From positions 6,993-70,992 of the forward strand of contig JACKKF010000001.1 of the NCBI GenBank assembly GCA_020637555.1: a stretch of DNA of 64,000 nt, written 5' to 3'. The notes under the pieces were generated by a model. That model saw only the letters and a program-made list of their open reading frames with translations. It was not told the DNA's origin and searched no databases. This document shows, piece by piece, positions 25,511 to 33,878 of this stretch. The stretch is from Rhodobacter sp. (GTDB lineage: Bacteria; Pseudomonadota; Alphaproteobacteria; Rhodobacterales; Rhodobacteraceae). The first letter of the stretch is position 1; the number at the start of each line of letters is the position of its first letter. The translations under genes and the position numbers were made by a program.

Positions 25511-27949
25511 ATGACGGCTCAACCCGCCCCGCGCGAGGAATACGGCGCGGATTCCATCAAGGTTCTCAAGGGTCTGGACGCGGTGCGCAAGCGCCCGGGG
25601 ATGTATATCGGCGATACCGATGACGGCTCGGGCCTGCATCACATGGTCTACGAGGTCGTCGATAACGGCATTGACGAGGCCTTGGCCGGTCACGCGACCT
25701 CGGTGATCGTGAAGATCCATGCCGACAACAGCGTGTCGGTGCGCGACAACGGGCGCGGCATTCCGACCGACATCCATGCGGAAGAGGGGGTCTCGGCGGC
25801 CGAGGTCATCATGACCCAACTGCACGCCGGCGGGAAATTCGACCAGAACAGCTACAAGGTTTCCGGCGGCCTTCACGGCGTTGGCGTTTCGGTGGTGAAC
25901 GCGCTGTCCGACTGGCTGGAACTGCGTATCTGGCGCAGCGGCAAGGAATGGGTCGCGCGGTTCGAAAACGGCAACACGGTCGACCACCTGCGCGAGGTCG
26001 GCCCCGCCGCCGAGGGCGAGAAAGGCACCGAGGTGCGCTTCCTGGCCTCGGCCAAGACGAACCGGCCGGACGGCACGTTCTCGAACCTGGAATACAGCTT
26101 CAAGACGCTGGAAAACCGCCTGCGCGAGTTGGCGTTCCTCAACAGCGGCGTGCATATCGTCATCGAGGACGAGCGCCCCGCCGAACCCCTGAAATCCGAA
26201 TTCTGCTATGAGGGCGGGGTGCGCGAATTCGTGCGCTTCCTGGACCGCTCGAAACAGCCGGTCATGCCAGAGCCGATCTTCATTGCCGGCGAAAAGGATG
26301 GCATCGGGGTCGAGGTGGCGATGTGGTGGAATGACAGCTACCACGAAAACGTCCTGCCCTTCACCAACAACATTCCGCAGCGCGATGGCGGCACCCACAT
26401 GGCGGGCTTTCGCGGCGCGCTGACACGCACGATCACCAAATACGCGCAGGAAAGCGGCATCGCGAAAAAGGAAAAGATCGCCTTTTCCGGCGATGACGCG
26501 CGCGAGGGGCTGACCTGCGTCCTGTCGGTCAAGGTGCCCGATCCCAAGTTCAGCTCGCAGACCAAGGACAAGCTGGTCTCCTCCGAGGTGCGCCCCGCGG
26601 TCGAAAACCTGGTGAACGAGAAACTGGGCGAGTGGTTCGAGGAAAACCCCGGCCCTGCCCGCCAGATCGTCGGCAAGATCATCGAGGCCGCGCTGGCCCG
26701 CGAGGCCGCCCGCAAGGCGCGCGACCTGACCCGCCGCAAGACCGCGCTGGATGTCGCCAGCCTGCCCGGCAAGCTGGCCGATTGCCAGGAACGCGACCCC
26801 GCGAAATCCGAACTCTTCCTGGTCGAGGGGGACTCGGCCGGCGGCTCGGCCAAACAGGGGCGGTCCCGCCAGAACCAGGCGGTCCTCCCCCTGCGCGGCA
26901 AGATCCTGAACGTGGAACGCGCCCGCTTTGACCGGATGCTGTCGTCGCAGGAAATCGGCACGCTGATCACCGCGATGGGCACCGGCATCGGGCGCGACGA
27001 ATTCGACCTGTCCAAGCTGCGCTACCACAAGATCGTCATCATGACCGACGCCGACGTGGACGGCGCGCATATCCGCACGCTGCTGCTGACGTTCTTTTTC
27101 CGCCAGATGCCGCAGCTGATCGAGGCCGGGCATCTCTATATCGCCGAACCGCCGCTCTACAAGGTCGCGCGCGGCAAGTCCGAGGTCTACCTCAAGGATC
27201 AGCCCGCGCTCGAGGATTACCTGATCGCCCAGGGGATCGACGGCGCCATCCTGAAGCTGAAAACCGGCGAGGAGATCGCCGGCGGCGACCTGCACCGCGT
27301 GGTCGAGGCGGCGCGCAGCTTCCGCCGCGTTCTGGACGCCTTCCCCACGCATTATCCGCGCGGAATTCTGGAACAGGCGGCGCTGGCAGGGGCCTTTGAC
27401 CCGGGCCGCGCGGATGCCGATCTTCAGGCGGTGGCCGACGATGTGGCGCGGCGGCTGGACATGGTCGCCAAGGAATACGAACGCGGCTGGACCGGACGGA
27501 TCACGCAGGACCACGGAATCAAGCTGTCGCGGATCCTGCGCGGGGTCGAAGAACTGCGCACCCTCGATGGCGCGGTCCTGCGTTCGGGCGAGGCGCGGCG
27601 GCTGTCGCGGATTTCGGGCGAGACGCGCGCTGTTTATGCCGATGCCTCGGCCCTCGGCCGGCGCGATCGGTCACAGATCATCCACGGGCCCATCGATCTG
27701 TTGCAGGCGATGCTGGACGAGGGCCAGCGCGGCCTGACGCTGCAACGCTACAAGGGTCTGGGCGAGATGAACCCCGAACAACTGTGGGAGACCACGCTGG
27801 ACCCCGAGGCCCGCACCCTGCTGCAGGTCCGGATCGAGGACGTGGCCGAGGCCGACGACATCTTTTCCAAGCTGATGGGCGATGTGGTGGAACCGCGCCG
27901 AGAGTTCATCCAGCGCAATGCCTTGAGCGTGGAAAACCTGGACGCATGA
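25511..27949 (+). CDS. gyrB: DNA gyrase subunit B
   Basis: An 812-residue ATPase subunit of DNA gyrase, which introduces negative supercoils. The GHKL domain has EVVDNGIDEA, DNGRGIPTD and GGLHGVGVSVVNALS. The TOPRIM domain has FLVEGDSAGGSAKQGR and DADVDGAHIRTLLL. The C-terminal RYKGLGEMNPEQLWETT is the usual ending. Length is normal. It is in line with dnaA, dnaN and recF, and ends in a perfect hairpin before a convergent gene. Confidence 0.98.
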   Translation: MTAQPAPREEYGADSIKVLKGLDAVRKRPGMYIGDTDDGSGLHHMVYEVVDNGIDEALAGHATSVIVKIHADNSVSVRDNGRGIPTDIHAEEGVSAAEVIMTQLHAGGKFDQNSYKVSGGLHGVGVSVVNALSDWLELRIWRSGKEWVARFENGNTVDHLREVGPAAEGEKGTEVRFLASAKTNRPDGTFSNLEYSFKTLENRLRELAFLNSGVHIVIEDERPAEPLKSEFCYEGGVREFVRFLDRSKQPVMPEPIFIAGEKDGIGVEVAMWWNDSYHENVLPFTNNIPQRDGGTHMAGFRGALTRTITKYAQESGIAKKEKIAFSGDDAREGLTCVLSVKVPDPKFSSQTKDKLVSSEVRPAVENLVNEKLGEWFEENPGPARQIVGKIIEAALAREAARKARDLTRRKTALDVASLPGKLADCQERDPAKSELFLVEGDSAGGSAKQGRSRQNQAVLPLRGKILNVERARFDRMLSSQEIGTLITAMGTGIGRDEFDLSKLRYHKIVIMTDADVDGAHIRTLLLTFFFRQMPQLIEAGHLYIAEPPLYKVARGKSEVYLKDQPALEDYLIAQGIDGAILKLKTGEEIAGGDLHRVVEAARSFRRVLDAFPTHYPRGILEQAALAGAFDPGRADADLQAVADDVARRLDMVAKEYERGWTGRITQDHGIKLSRILRGVEELRTLDGAVLRSGEARRLSRISGETRAVYADASALGRRDRSQIIHGPIDLLQAMLDEGQRGLTLQRYKGLGEMNPEQLWETTLDPEARTLLQVRIEDVAEADDIFSKLMGDVVEPRREFIQRNALSVENLDA

Positions 27950-27952
27950 CCC

Positions 27953-27981
27953 GTAAGGTGCGTGCTCGCACGCACCCTACC
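27953..27981. terminator. Palindrome between convergent gyrB and glutathionyl reductase genes
   Basis: GGTGCGTGC at 27957-27965 pairs with GCACGCACC at 27968-27976 with a very short loop. It sits immediately after the gyrB stop and overlaps the end of the convergent gene at 27977. It could terminate both transcripts. From memory, similar GGTGCGTGC-type palindromes recur between genes in Rhodobacterales. Confidence 0.65.
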
Positions 27982-28957
27982 TGTCACCCCGCCCATGGGG
28001 CGCCATGAAGTCCAGCACGGGACCAATCGGCACGATGCGGTGCGGATTGATCGTCTCGTGGCTGTAATGGTAGTGCCGGGTGATGTGGTCCATGTGAACC
28101 GTCCCGGCGATACCCGGCCCCTGGTAGACATCGCGGGTATAGGCCCAGAGATTGGGGTAATCGACGATCCGGCGGCGATTGCATTTGAAATGCCCGTGAT
28201 ACACCGTGTCGAACCGCACCAGGGTGGTAAACAGCCGGATATCGACCTCGGTCAGCGCCGCGCCCATCACATGGCGGCTGCGCGAGAGCCGCTCTTCCAA
28301 CCAGTCGAGCGTGTCGAACAGCGGTCCCACCGCGGCGTCATAGGCGGCCTGCGTGGTCGCAAACCCGGCCTTGTAGACGCCGTTGTTCAGCGTGTCATAG
28401 ATCCGGGCGTTGACCGGGTCGAGGGCGTCGTGCAGGCCAACCGGCCACAGGTCCAGCGTATTGCCGGTGATACCGTCAAAGGCCGCGTTCATCATGCGGA
28501 TGATTTCAGAGCTTTCGTTCGACACGATCGTGCCGGTCTCGCGGTCCCACAGAACGGGCACGGTCACCCGGCAGGTCGCCCCGGGATCCGCGCGGGTATA
28601 GATCTGGTGCAGAACCTCGGCCCCGAACAGCGTGTCGCCGGTGGCGCCGGGGAAATCGGTGCGGAACTCCCATCCGCGGGACAGCATGTCGGGGTGCACG
28701 ACCGACACGGTGACATGATCCGTCAGTCCCTTGATCTGCCGGACGATCAGCGTCCGGTGCGCCCAGGGGCAGGCGTGCGAGACATACAGATGGTAGCGCC
28801 CGCTTTCGGCCTTGAACCCGCCGCGGCCGCTCGGCCCCGGTGCGCCATCCGCCGTCACCCAGTTGCGCCACCCCGCGACGCTGCGCTTGAATGCGCCCCC
28901 GGTCGAGGCGGTGTCATACCAGGTGTCCGACCACTGGCCATCGATCAGTTGTCCCAT
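27977..28957 (-). CDS. Glutathionyl-hydroquinone reductase (Xi-class GST, YqjG/ECM4 family)
   Basis: A 326-residue enzyme that reduces glutathionyl-hydroquinones with glutathione. The thioredoxin-fold active site SHACPWAHR has its Cys at about residue 63. The family's characteristic YQGPGIAGTVHMDHI and HYHYSHETINPHRI segments are at the C-terminus. The start at 28957 (MGQLIDGQW) follows GGGAGGG; the frame extends to 29002 without support. An inverted repeat lies just upstream and may be an operator. The gene converges with gyrB. Confidence 0.94.
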   Translation of the reverse strand: MGQLIDGQWSDTWYDTASTGGAFKRSVAGWRNWVTADGAPGPSGRGGFKAESGRYHLYVSHACPWAHRTLIVRQIKGLTDHVTVSVVHPDMLSRGWEFRTDFPGATGDTLFGAEVLHQIYTRADPGATCRVTVPVLWDRETGTIVSNESSEIIRMMNAAFDGITGNTLDLWPVGLHDALDPVNARIYDTLNNGVYKAGFATTQAAYDAAVGPLFDTLDWLEERLSRSRHVMGAALTEVDIRLFTTLVRFDTVYHGHFKCNRRRIVDYPNLWAYTRDVYQGPGIAGTVHMDHITRHYHYSHETINPHRIVPIGPVLDFMAPHGRGDR

Positions 28958-28970
28958 GGGGCCCTCCCTT

Positions 28971-28993
28971 TGCAGAGAAATTTCGTCTCTGCA
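28971..28993 (-). promoter_or_regulatory. Inverted repeat upstream of the glutathionyl-hydroquinone reductase gene
   Basis: TGCAGAGA at 28971-28978 and TCTCTGCA at 28986-28993, separated by seven A/T-rich bases, 13-36 bases upstream of the start codon. The position fits an operator for a quinone- or thiol-responsive regulator, or an mRNA leader hairpin. No regulator gene is adjacent. Confidence 0.4.
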
Positions 28994-29133
28994 CTGCCGC
29001 ACGTCAACCGCGCTGCAGGCGCAGCGTGTGTTCGTCAGCGCACAGGTTGAAAAGAACGCACGCCGTCATCGTTCGGTAACTTGTTTTTGCCAGGATCGCC
29101 GGCAACCATATCCGCACGGGATGGGAGTCTGAT

Positions 29134-29487
29134 ATGTTCGAATTCTTGCCAGAAGACATTCGGCGCGGTCTGAAGGCCGCGCAAACCCGGGCGCAGCGAA
29201 AGAGCAGCCGGTTGAGCGTTCATGCCGGCGATGCCGTGTTTCCGATCCTGCGCCTTTGGGACAAGGGCTTTGCCGTCGACGCAAGCCGTCCGCAACCGCC
29301 ACGCGGGTTTGTGGACATCTACGACGGCCCCCGCCATCTGAGCCGTGCCCTGATTGTCGCCGCGACCGAGGATAGCGGCGAAATGACCTATGAATTCAAG
29401 CGTGAGACGGTGATCGGCACGCGGCCGATTCGCGACTATGCCGAGGACCGGACAGGGCCGGACGGGTATCTGCCCCGCCCGGCCTAG
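29134..29487 (+). CDS. Conserved hypothetical protein (117 residues)
   Basis: A small soluble protein starting MFEFLPEDIRRGLKAA with ATGGGAG about five bases before the ATG. It has a basic helix (AAQTRAQRKSSRL), a VHAGDAVFPILRLWDKGFAVD strand-rich core, and ends with RPIRDYAEDRTGPDG. There is no signal peptide or membrane segment. I recall similar single-domain proteins in Rhodobacterales, without an assigned function. It is divergent from the glutathionyl reductase and converges with the PatB-like aminotransferase. Confidence 0.8.
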   Translation: MFEFLPEDIRRGLKAAQTRAQRKSSRLSVHAGDAVFPILRLWDKGFAVDASRPQPPRGFVDIYDGPRHLSRALIVAATEDSGEMTYEFKRETVIGTRPIRDYAEDRTGPDGYLPRPA

Positions 29488-29507
29488 ACCTTGCAGAAGC
29501 CTGGACC

Positions 29508-30680
29508 CTACTGAAGATCGGCAAAGGCTTTCTGCAGCCGGTCCACCGCCTCGATCACCCGCGCGCGCGGCGTGGCGATGTTGAAGCGCATGAAGGTCTC
29601 GCCCCCGGTCCCGAAGGTATCGCCATGGTTCGCCGCGATACGCGCGTCCCGCTCGATACGGCGGGCGATCTCGTCGGGGCTCATGCCGGTGCCCGCGAAA
29701 TCGACCCATTCCAGATAGGTCGCCTGCAACGGAATGACCCGCGCGCCGGGGATCGCCGCGATGCCGGTCTCGAAGATCCGGCGGTTTTCATCGAGATAGG
29801 CCATCAGCGCATCGACCCAGGCTGCGCCTTCGGGCGAATAGGCGGCGGTGACCATGGCCACCCCGAAGGAGTTCGGCGATGTGCCGGTGCCCAGGAAATA
29901 CTGTTCGAACCGGGCCCGCAGGGTGTCGTCGGCGATGATGATGTTGCCGGTATGCGCGCCGGCGATGTTGAAGGTCTTTGTCGCCGCCGTCATCATCACC
30001 AGCCGGTCGGCGATATCCGGCGCCGCATTGGCCATGACGGTGTGCTTGTGGCCCGGCATGACAAGATCCGCGTGAATCTCGTCCGAGACCAGCAGCAGAT
30101 CATGGCGCCGGGCAAAGTCGGCGACGCCGCGCAGTTCCTCGGCGGTCCAGATCTGCCCGCCGGGGTTGTGCGGCGAACACAGCACGATCATCCGGGTGCG
30201 ATCGGTCACCAGCGCGTCATAGGCGGCGAAATCCATGGTCATGCGGCCATCGCGTTCGACCAGCGGGCATTCCAGCACCTTGCGGCCCGCGCCCAGGATC
30301 ACCTTGGCAAAGGCGTGATAGACGGGCGTGAACAGAACCACCTCGTCTGCGGGCTGGGTAAAGGCGTGCACACAATGGCCGGTGCCGTTGACCAACCCGT
30401 GTGTGGTGAAGATATGTGCCGGGTTCACGGTCCAGTCGTGGCGATTGCGCATCCACCATGTGATGGCCGCGCGATAGTCGGTATCGGGGCCGAAATACCC
30501 ATAGATCCCGTGATCCAGCATGTGCGCCAGCGCGGTCTGCACCACCTGCGGCGGGCGAAAATCCATGTCGGCGACCCACATGGAAATGCCATCCTCGGGG
30601 CTGACGCCATAGAGGGCCTCCATCACGTCCCATTTGGCCGAATGGGTGCCGCGCCGGTCGATGATCTCGTCGAAATTCAT
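29508..30680 (-). CDS. PatB/MalY-type PLP-dependent C-S lyase (cystathionine beta-lyase family)
   Basis: A 390-residue fold-type I PLP enzyme. It begins MNFDEIIDRRGTHSAKWD, the typical PatB start, preceded by GAAGGAGA. It carries FTPVYHAFAKVI, CSPHNPGG, VSDEIHADL, and the PLP-lysine segment TAATKTFNIAG. Members split cystathionine or other cysteine conjugates, releasing thiols, pyruvate and ammonia. A much longer ORF continues upstream to 32975, but that extension is antisense to the def cluster and has no support. Divergent from def at 30777. Confidence 0.93.
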   Translation of the reverse strand: MNFDEIIDRRGTHSAKWDVMEALYGVSPEDGISMWVADMDFRPPQVVQTALAHMLDHGIYGYFGPDTDYRAAITWWMRNRHDWTVNPAHIFTTHGLVNGTGHCVHAFTQPADEVVLFTPVYHAFAKVILGAGRKVLECPLVERDGRMTMDFAAYDALVTDRTRMIVLCSPHNPGGQIWTAEELRGVADFARRHDLLLVSDEIHADLVMPGHKHTVMANAAPDIADRLVMMTAATKTFNIAGAHTGNIIIADDTLRARFEQYFLGTGTSPNSFGVAMVTAAYSPEGAAWVDALMAYLDENRRIFETGIAAIPGARVIPLQATYLEWVDFAGTGMSPDEIARRIERDARIAANHGDTFGTGGETFMRFNIATPRARVIEAVDRLQKAFADLQ

Positions 30681-30776
30681 GCGGGTCTCCTTCTCATGTG
30701 AAGCATGATGCCCGCTCCAGCGGTCAGCGCAAGCCCGGACATTGCGAAGCGGCCCGCAATCGCCTAGATCATCGCC

Positions 30777-31298
30777 ATGAGCCTGCGACACATCCTTTTG
30801 CATCCCGATCCCCGCCTGAAAAAGGTCTGCGATCCCATCGCGTCCGTCACGCCCGAAATCGGCGCGTTGGCCGAGGATATGCTGGAAACCATGTATGAAG
30901 CCCCCGGTGTGGGGCTGGCCGCGCCACAGGTCGGCGTGATGCAGCGGCTGTTCGTGATGGACTGCGTCAAGGACAAGGACACCGCGGCGAAGCCGATGGT
31001 GCTGATCAATCCCGAGATCACCTGGACCTCGGACGAAAGCAACACCTATGAGGAAGGCTGCCTGTCCATTCCCGAACACTACGCCGAGGTGACGCGCCCC
31101 GCCCGGGTGCGGATGGCGTGGCTGGGGCTGGACGGCAAGCGGCATGAGGAAGAATTCGATCACCTGTGGGCAACCTGCGCGCAGCACGAGTTCGACCACC
31201 TGAACGGCAAGCTCTTCATCGACTATCTGGGCCCGATCAAACGCCAGATGATCACGCGCAAGATGGAAAAGCTGAAGCGCGAACGCGCGCGCGGCTGA
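30777..31298 (+). CDS. def: Peptide deformylase 1
   Basis: A 173-residue metalloenzyme that removes the N-formyl group from nascent proteins. All three motifs are intact: GVGLAAPQVG (about 45-54), EGCLSIP with the metal-binding Cys (about 95-101), and QHEFDHLNG with HExxH metal ligands and catalytic Glu (about 138-146). It heads a gene cluster with a monooxygenase-like gene, two further deformylase paralogues and fmt. This is the best candidate for the essential housekeeping copy. Confidence 0.97.
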   Translation: MSLRHILLHPDPRLKKVCDPIASVTPEIGALAEDMLETMYEAPGVGLAAPQVGVMQRLFVMDCVKDKDTAAKPMVLINPEITWTSDESNTYEEGCLSIPEHYAEVTRPARVRMAWLGLDGKRHEEEFDHLWATCAQHEFDHLNGKLFIDYLGPIKRQMITRKMEKLKRERARG

Positions 31299-31301
31299 GG
31301 G

Positions 31302-32543
31302 ATGGCGACGCGCCTCTCCATCGCGGTGGCGGGTGCGGGAATTGGCGGCTTGGCGACGGCGATCGCGCTGCGCCTGGCCGGGCATGACGTCTGTGTTTTC
31401 GACAGGTTCGACCGCCCGCGACCCGTGGGTTCCGGTCTGGTCGTGCAGCCGGTGGGCCAGCGCGTGCTGGACTGGCTGGGCGCGGGCACCCGGGCACGGG
31501 CACTTGGCACCCCGGTGCTGCGGCTCTACGGGCGCGAGGCCGTGACCGGCGCGGGCACGCTCGATGTGCGCTATGACGCCGCCGGGCCGGGCCTGCACGG
31601 CCTGGGGATGCACCGGGCCAGCCTGTTCGCCGCCCTGCATGAGCGGCTGTTGGCGCTGGGCCTGCGGGTGACACCCGCGACCGAGATCACGGGCAGCGTG
31701 CTGGCCCCTGGTGGGCGGGTCCTGCTGACCGGGGGCGGTCGCATCGGACCGTTTGATCTGATCGTGGATGCGCTGGGGTCGCATTCGCCGCTGTCGCCGC
31801 TGATCGCGTGCCCGCTGCCCTATGGCGCGCTGTGGACGACGCTGCACTGGCCCGAAACGGGGATCCCGGCCGACCGCCTCTCGCAACGCTACCGGGCCGC
31901 GCGGCGAATGGTGGGGGTGTTGCCCATCGGGCGGAAACCGGACGATGACAAGCCGCTGGCCGCGTTCTTCTGGTCGCTGAGGGGCGATCATCTGGCCGAC
32001 TGGCAGGCCCGGGGGCTGGCGCCCTGGAAAGCCGAGGCGCTGGACCTCTGGCCCGAGCTGGCGCCGTTCCTGGCGCAGATCGAGGACCCCGCACAGATGA
32101 CTCTGGCACGCTATTCCCACGGCACCCTGCGCCGTCCCTGGGCCGAGAGGCTGGTGCACCTGGGCGATTCCGCACATCGGGCCAGCCCGCAACTGGGACA
32201 GGGGGCGAACATGGCGCTGCTGGATGCGCTGGCGCTGGCACGGGCCCTGGATCAGGCGCCCCTGGACGACGCGCTGCCGCTGTTCTGGCGGATGCGGCGC
32301 GGGCATCTGACCGTCTATCAGGCCGCCAGCCGGTTCCTGACGCCGCAGTATCAGTCGGACAGTGCCGCCATTGCCTGGTTTCGCGACCGGATCGTCGCGC
32401 CCGTCGGCCGGGTGCCACCCTTTCCGCGCCTGCTGGGGGCAATTGCCAGCGGCATTGCCGTGCCGCCGCTGGCCGGTGAGCCGCACATCAAGGGGCAACC
32501 CGTTCCGCCCGATTGGGCGATGGACGGGCGGCGCGACGGGTGA
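31302..32543 (+). CDS. FAD-dependent oxidoreductase/monooxygenase (PHBH-like)
   Basis: A 413-residue flavoprotein. The Rossmann motif GAGIGGLATAIAL is near the start, and the FAD second motif LVHLGDSAHRASPQLGQGANMALLDA (given in part) is near residue 280. This matches aromatic-ring hydroxylase or UbiH-like enzymes. The conserved DG-type motif is present as IVDALGSHS. Only three bases separate it from def, and it precedes the second deformylase by 12 bases, so it is in the operon. The substrate is unknown; its location between deformylase genes appears incidental. Confidence 0.88.
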   Translation: MATRLSIAVAGAGIGGLATAIALRLAGHDVCVFDRFDRPRPVGSGLVVQPVGQRVLDWLGAGTRARALGTPVLRLYGREAVTGAGTLDVRYDAAGPGLHGLGMHRASLFAALHERLLALGLRVTPATEITGSVLAPGGRVLLTGGGRIGPFDLIVDALGSHSPLSPLIACPLPYGALWTTLHWPETGIPADRLSQRYRAARRMVGVLPIGRKPDDDKPLAAFFWSLRGDHLADWQARGLAPWKAEALDLWPELAPFLAQIEDPAQMTLARYSHGTLRRPWAERLVHLGDSAHRASPQLGQGANMALLDALALARALDQAPLDDALPLFWRMRRGHLTVYQAASRFLTPQYQSDSAAIAWFRDRIVAPVGRVPPFPRLLGAIASGIAVPPLAGEPHIKGQPVPPDWAMDGRRDG

Positions 32544-32555
32544 TAACCCCGCGCC

Positions 32556-33062
32556 ATGCCGATCCTGCCGATTGTCCAGTTTCCCGACCCCATGCTGCGC
32601 CGGCCCTGCACGCCGGTGACGGCGTTCGATGCCGCGTTGCGTCAGCTTGCCGCCGACATGCTGGAAACCATGTATGCCGCCCCCGGGCGCGGGCTGGCCG
32701 GGCCACAGGTCGCGGTGCCGCGCCGCGTGTTCGTGATGGATTGCACCTGGAAAGAGGGCACGCGCAGCCCCAGGGTCTGCGTGAACCCGGAAATCGTCGC
32801 GGCCTCGGACACGCTGGCGGTGCAGACCGAGGGGTGCCTGTCCATCCCCGGCGTTCCCGCCGCGGTCGCGCGACCTGATTGGATCGTGCTGCGCTGGACG
32901 GACCTCGACGGCACCACGGTCCAGGCCCGGATGGACGGGTTCGAAGCCGTCTGTGCCCAGCATGAGCTGGACCACCTGAACGGCCGCCTCTGCATCGACC
33001 TGCTGCCCGAGGACGACCGCATCGCCATCTCCCCCCTCTTGGCTGCCCTGGGATCATCATGA
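32556..33062 (+). CDS. def: Peptide deformylase 2
   Basis: A 168-residue deformylase paralogue. Motif 1 is GRGLAGPQVAV (Ala to Gly at one position), motif 2 is EGCLSIPGV with the Cys ligand retained, and motif 3 is QHELDHLNG with HExxH retained. It should therefore be active. The C-terminus is shorter and less basic than that of def1. It overlaps the third paralogue by four bases (ATGA at 33059-33062). Confidence 0.93.
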   Translation: MPILPIVQFPDPMLRRPCTPVTAFDAALRQLAADMLETMYAAPGRGLAGPQVAVPRRVFVMDCTWKEGTRSPRVCVNPEIVAASDTLAVQTEGCLSIPGVPAAVARPDWIVLRWTDLDGTTVQARMDGFEAVCAQHELDHLNGRLCIDLLPEDDRIAISPLLAALGSS

Positions 33063-33556
33063 CCATCCGCCGCTGCCTGCCCTGGCCCGACATCCGCCTG
33101 CGCACCCCGGCCCAGCCCGTCGCGGCGATCACCGACGAGATCCGCGCGATCTGGACCGACATGATCGACACGATGGAGGCCATGCCCGGCGTCGGACTGG
33201 CCGCGCCGCAGATCGGCGTGATGCTGCGGCTGGCGGTCGTGGATGCGTCAGAGGGGCGCGGTCAGGCCGTGCGCATGGCCAATCCCCAGGTGCTGCACGA
33301 ATCCATCCAGTTGCGCGACCATGACGAGGCCAGCCCCAACCTGCCGGGTGTCCACGCCCGCATCAGCCGCCCCCGGGCCGTGACCGTGCGCTTTCTGAAC
33401 GATCAGGGCGCGACCGAGGAGCGGGACTTTGTCGGTCTCTGGGCCACCAGCGTGCAGCACCAGATCGACCATCTGAACGGGCAGATGTATTTTGATCGCC
33501 TCGGCAAGGTGAAACGCGACATGCTGCTGCGCAAGGCGCGCAAGCATCAGTCCTGA
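33059..33556 (+). CDS. Degenerate peptide deformylase-like protein
   Basis: A 165-residue member of the deformylase fold. Motif 1, GVGLAAPQIG, is intact, but motif 2 reads EASPNLPGV (the metal-binding Cys position holds Ser) and motif 3 reads QHQIDHLNG, changing the catalytic Glu to Gln. The two His ligands remain. Loss of Cys and Glu predicts no deformylase activity. A role as a binding or regulatory paralogue is possible. Located between def2 and a small membrane protein, upstream of fmt. Confidence 0.9.
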   Translation: MTIRRCLPWPDIRLRTPAQPVAAITDEIRAIWTDMIDTMEAMPGVGLAAPQIGVMLRLAVVDASEGRGQAVRMANPQVLHESIQLRDHDEASPNLPGVHARISRPRAVTVRFLNDQGATEERDFVGLWATSVQHQIDHLNGQMYFDRLGKVKRDMLLRKARKHQS

Positions 33557-33795
33557 CGCCGCGCGGCACGCCCTGCCAGCCAACCCAGCAGAACCAGCAC
33601 CGCCACCCCGCTCAGGGGCAGCAGGATGAAGATCTGCACGTCCTCGGCCGGCAACTGCCAGGGCCAGCGCCAGCGGCAGCGCCCGGTCGGGCTGCCAAAG
33701 GCACAGGCCAGCGATTGCGCATACAGAAAGAACGCGGTGGCCGCGGCCGCCAGCAGTCCTGCCAGCGTGTAGAACAGCCAAGACAAGATGCGCAT
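33547..33795 (-). CDS. Small membrane protein (82 residues)
   Basis: A predicted two-segment inner-membrane protein. The first hydrophobic stretch is about residues 5-27 (ILSWLFYTLAGLLAAAATAF), the second about 53-75 (IFILLPLSGVAVLVLLGW), joined by a short loop rich in Trp and Arg. It overlaps the end of the convergent deformylase-like gene by ten bases and starts near 33795, close to fmt on the other strand. It is too hydrophobic to be a random shadow. I do not recognise the family. Confidence 0.72.
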   Translation of the reverse strand: MRILSWLFYTLAGLLAAAATAFFLYAQSLACAFGSPTGRCRWRWPWQLPAEDVQIFILLPLSGVAVLVLLGWLAGRAARRQD

Positions 33796-33878
33796 TCTTG
33801 ATCCTGCCCACCGAACGGGGTTACCTGCCCCGGTCTAGCGCGGCGGAAACGCCGCGACAATGCCGCTGCGAGGTGCCG

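Noticed and set aside
30681..32975. Upstream extension of the PatB-like gene to a 1155-residue protein
   Set aside because: The extension is antisense to def1, the oxidoreductase and def2, and the PatB start with GAAGGAGA at 30680 is clear.
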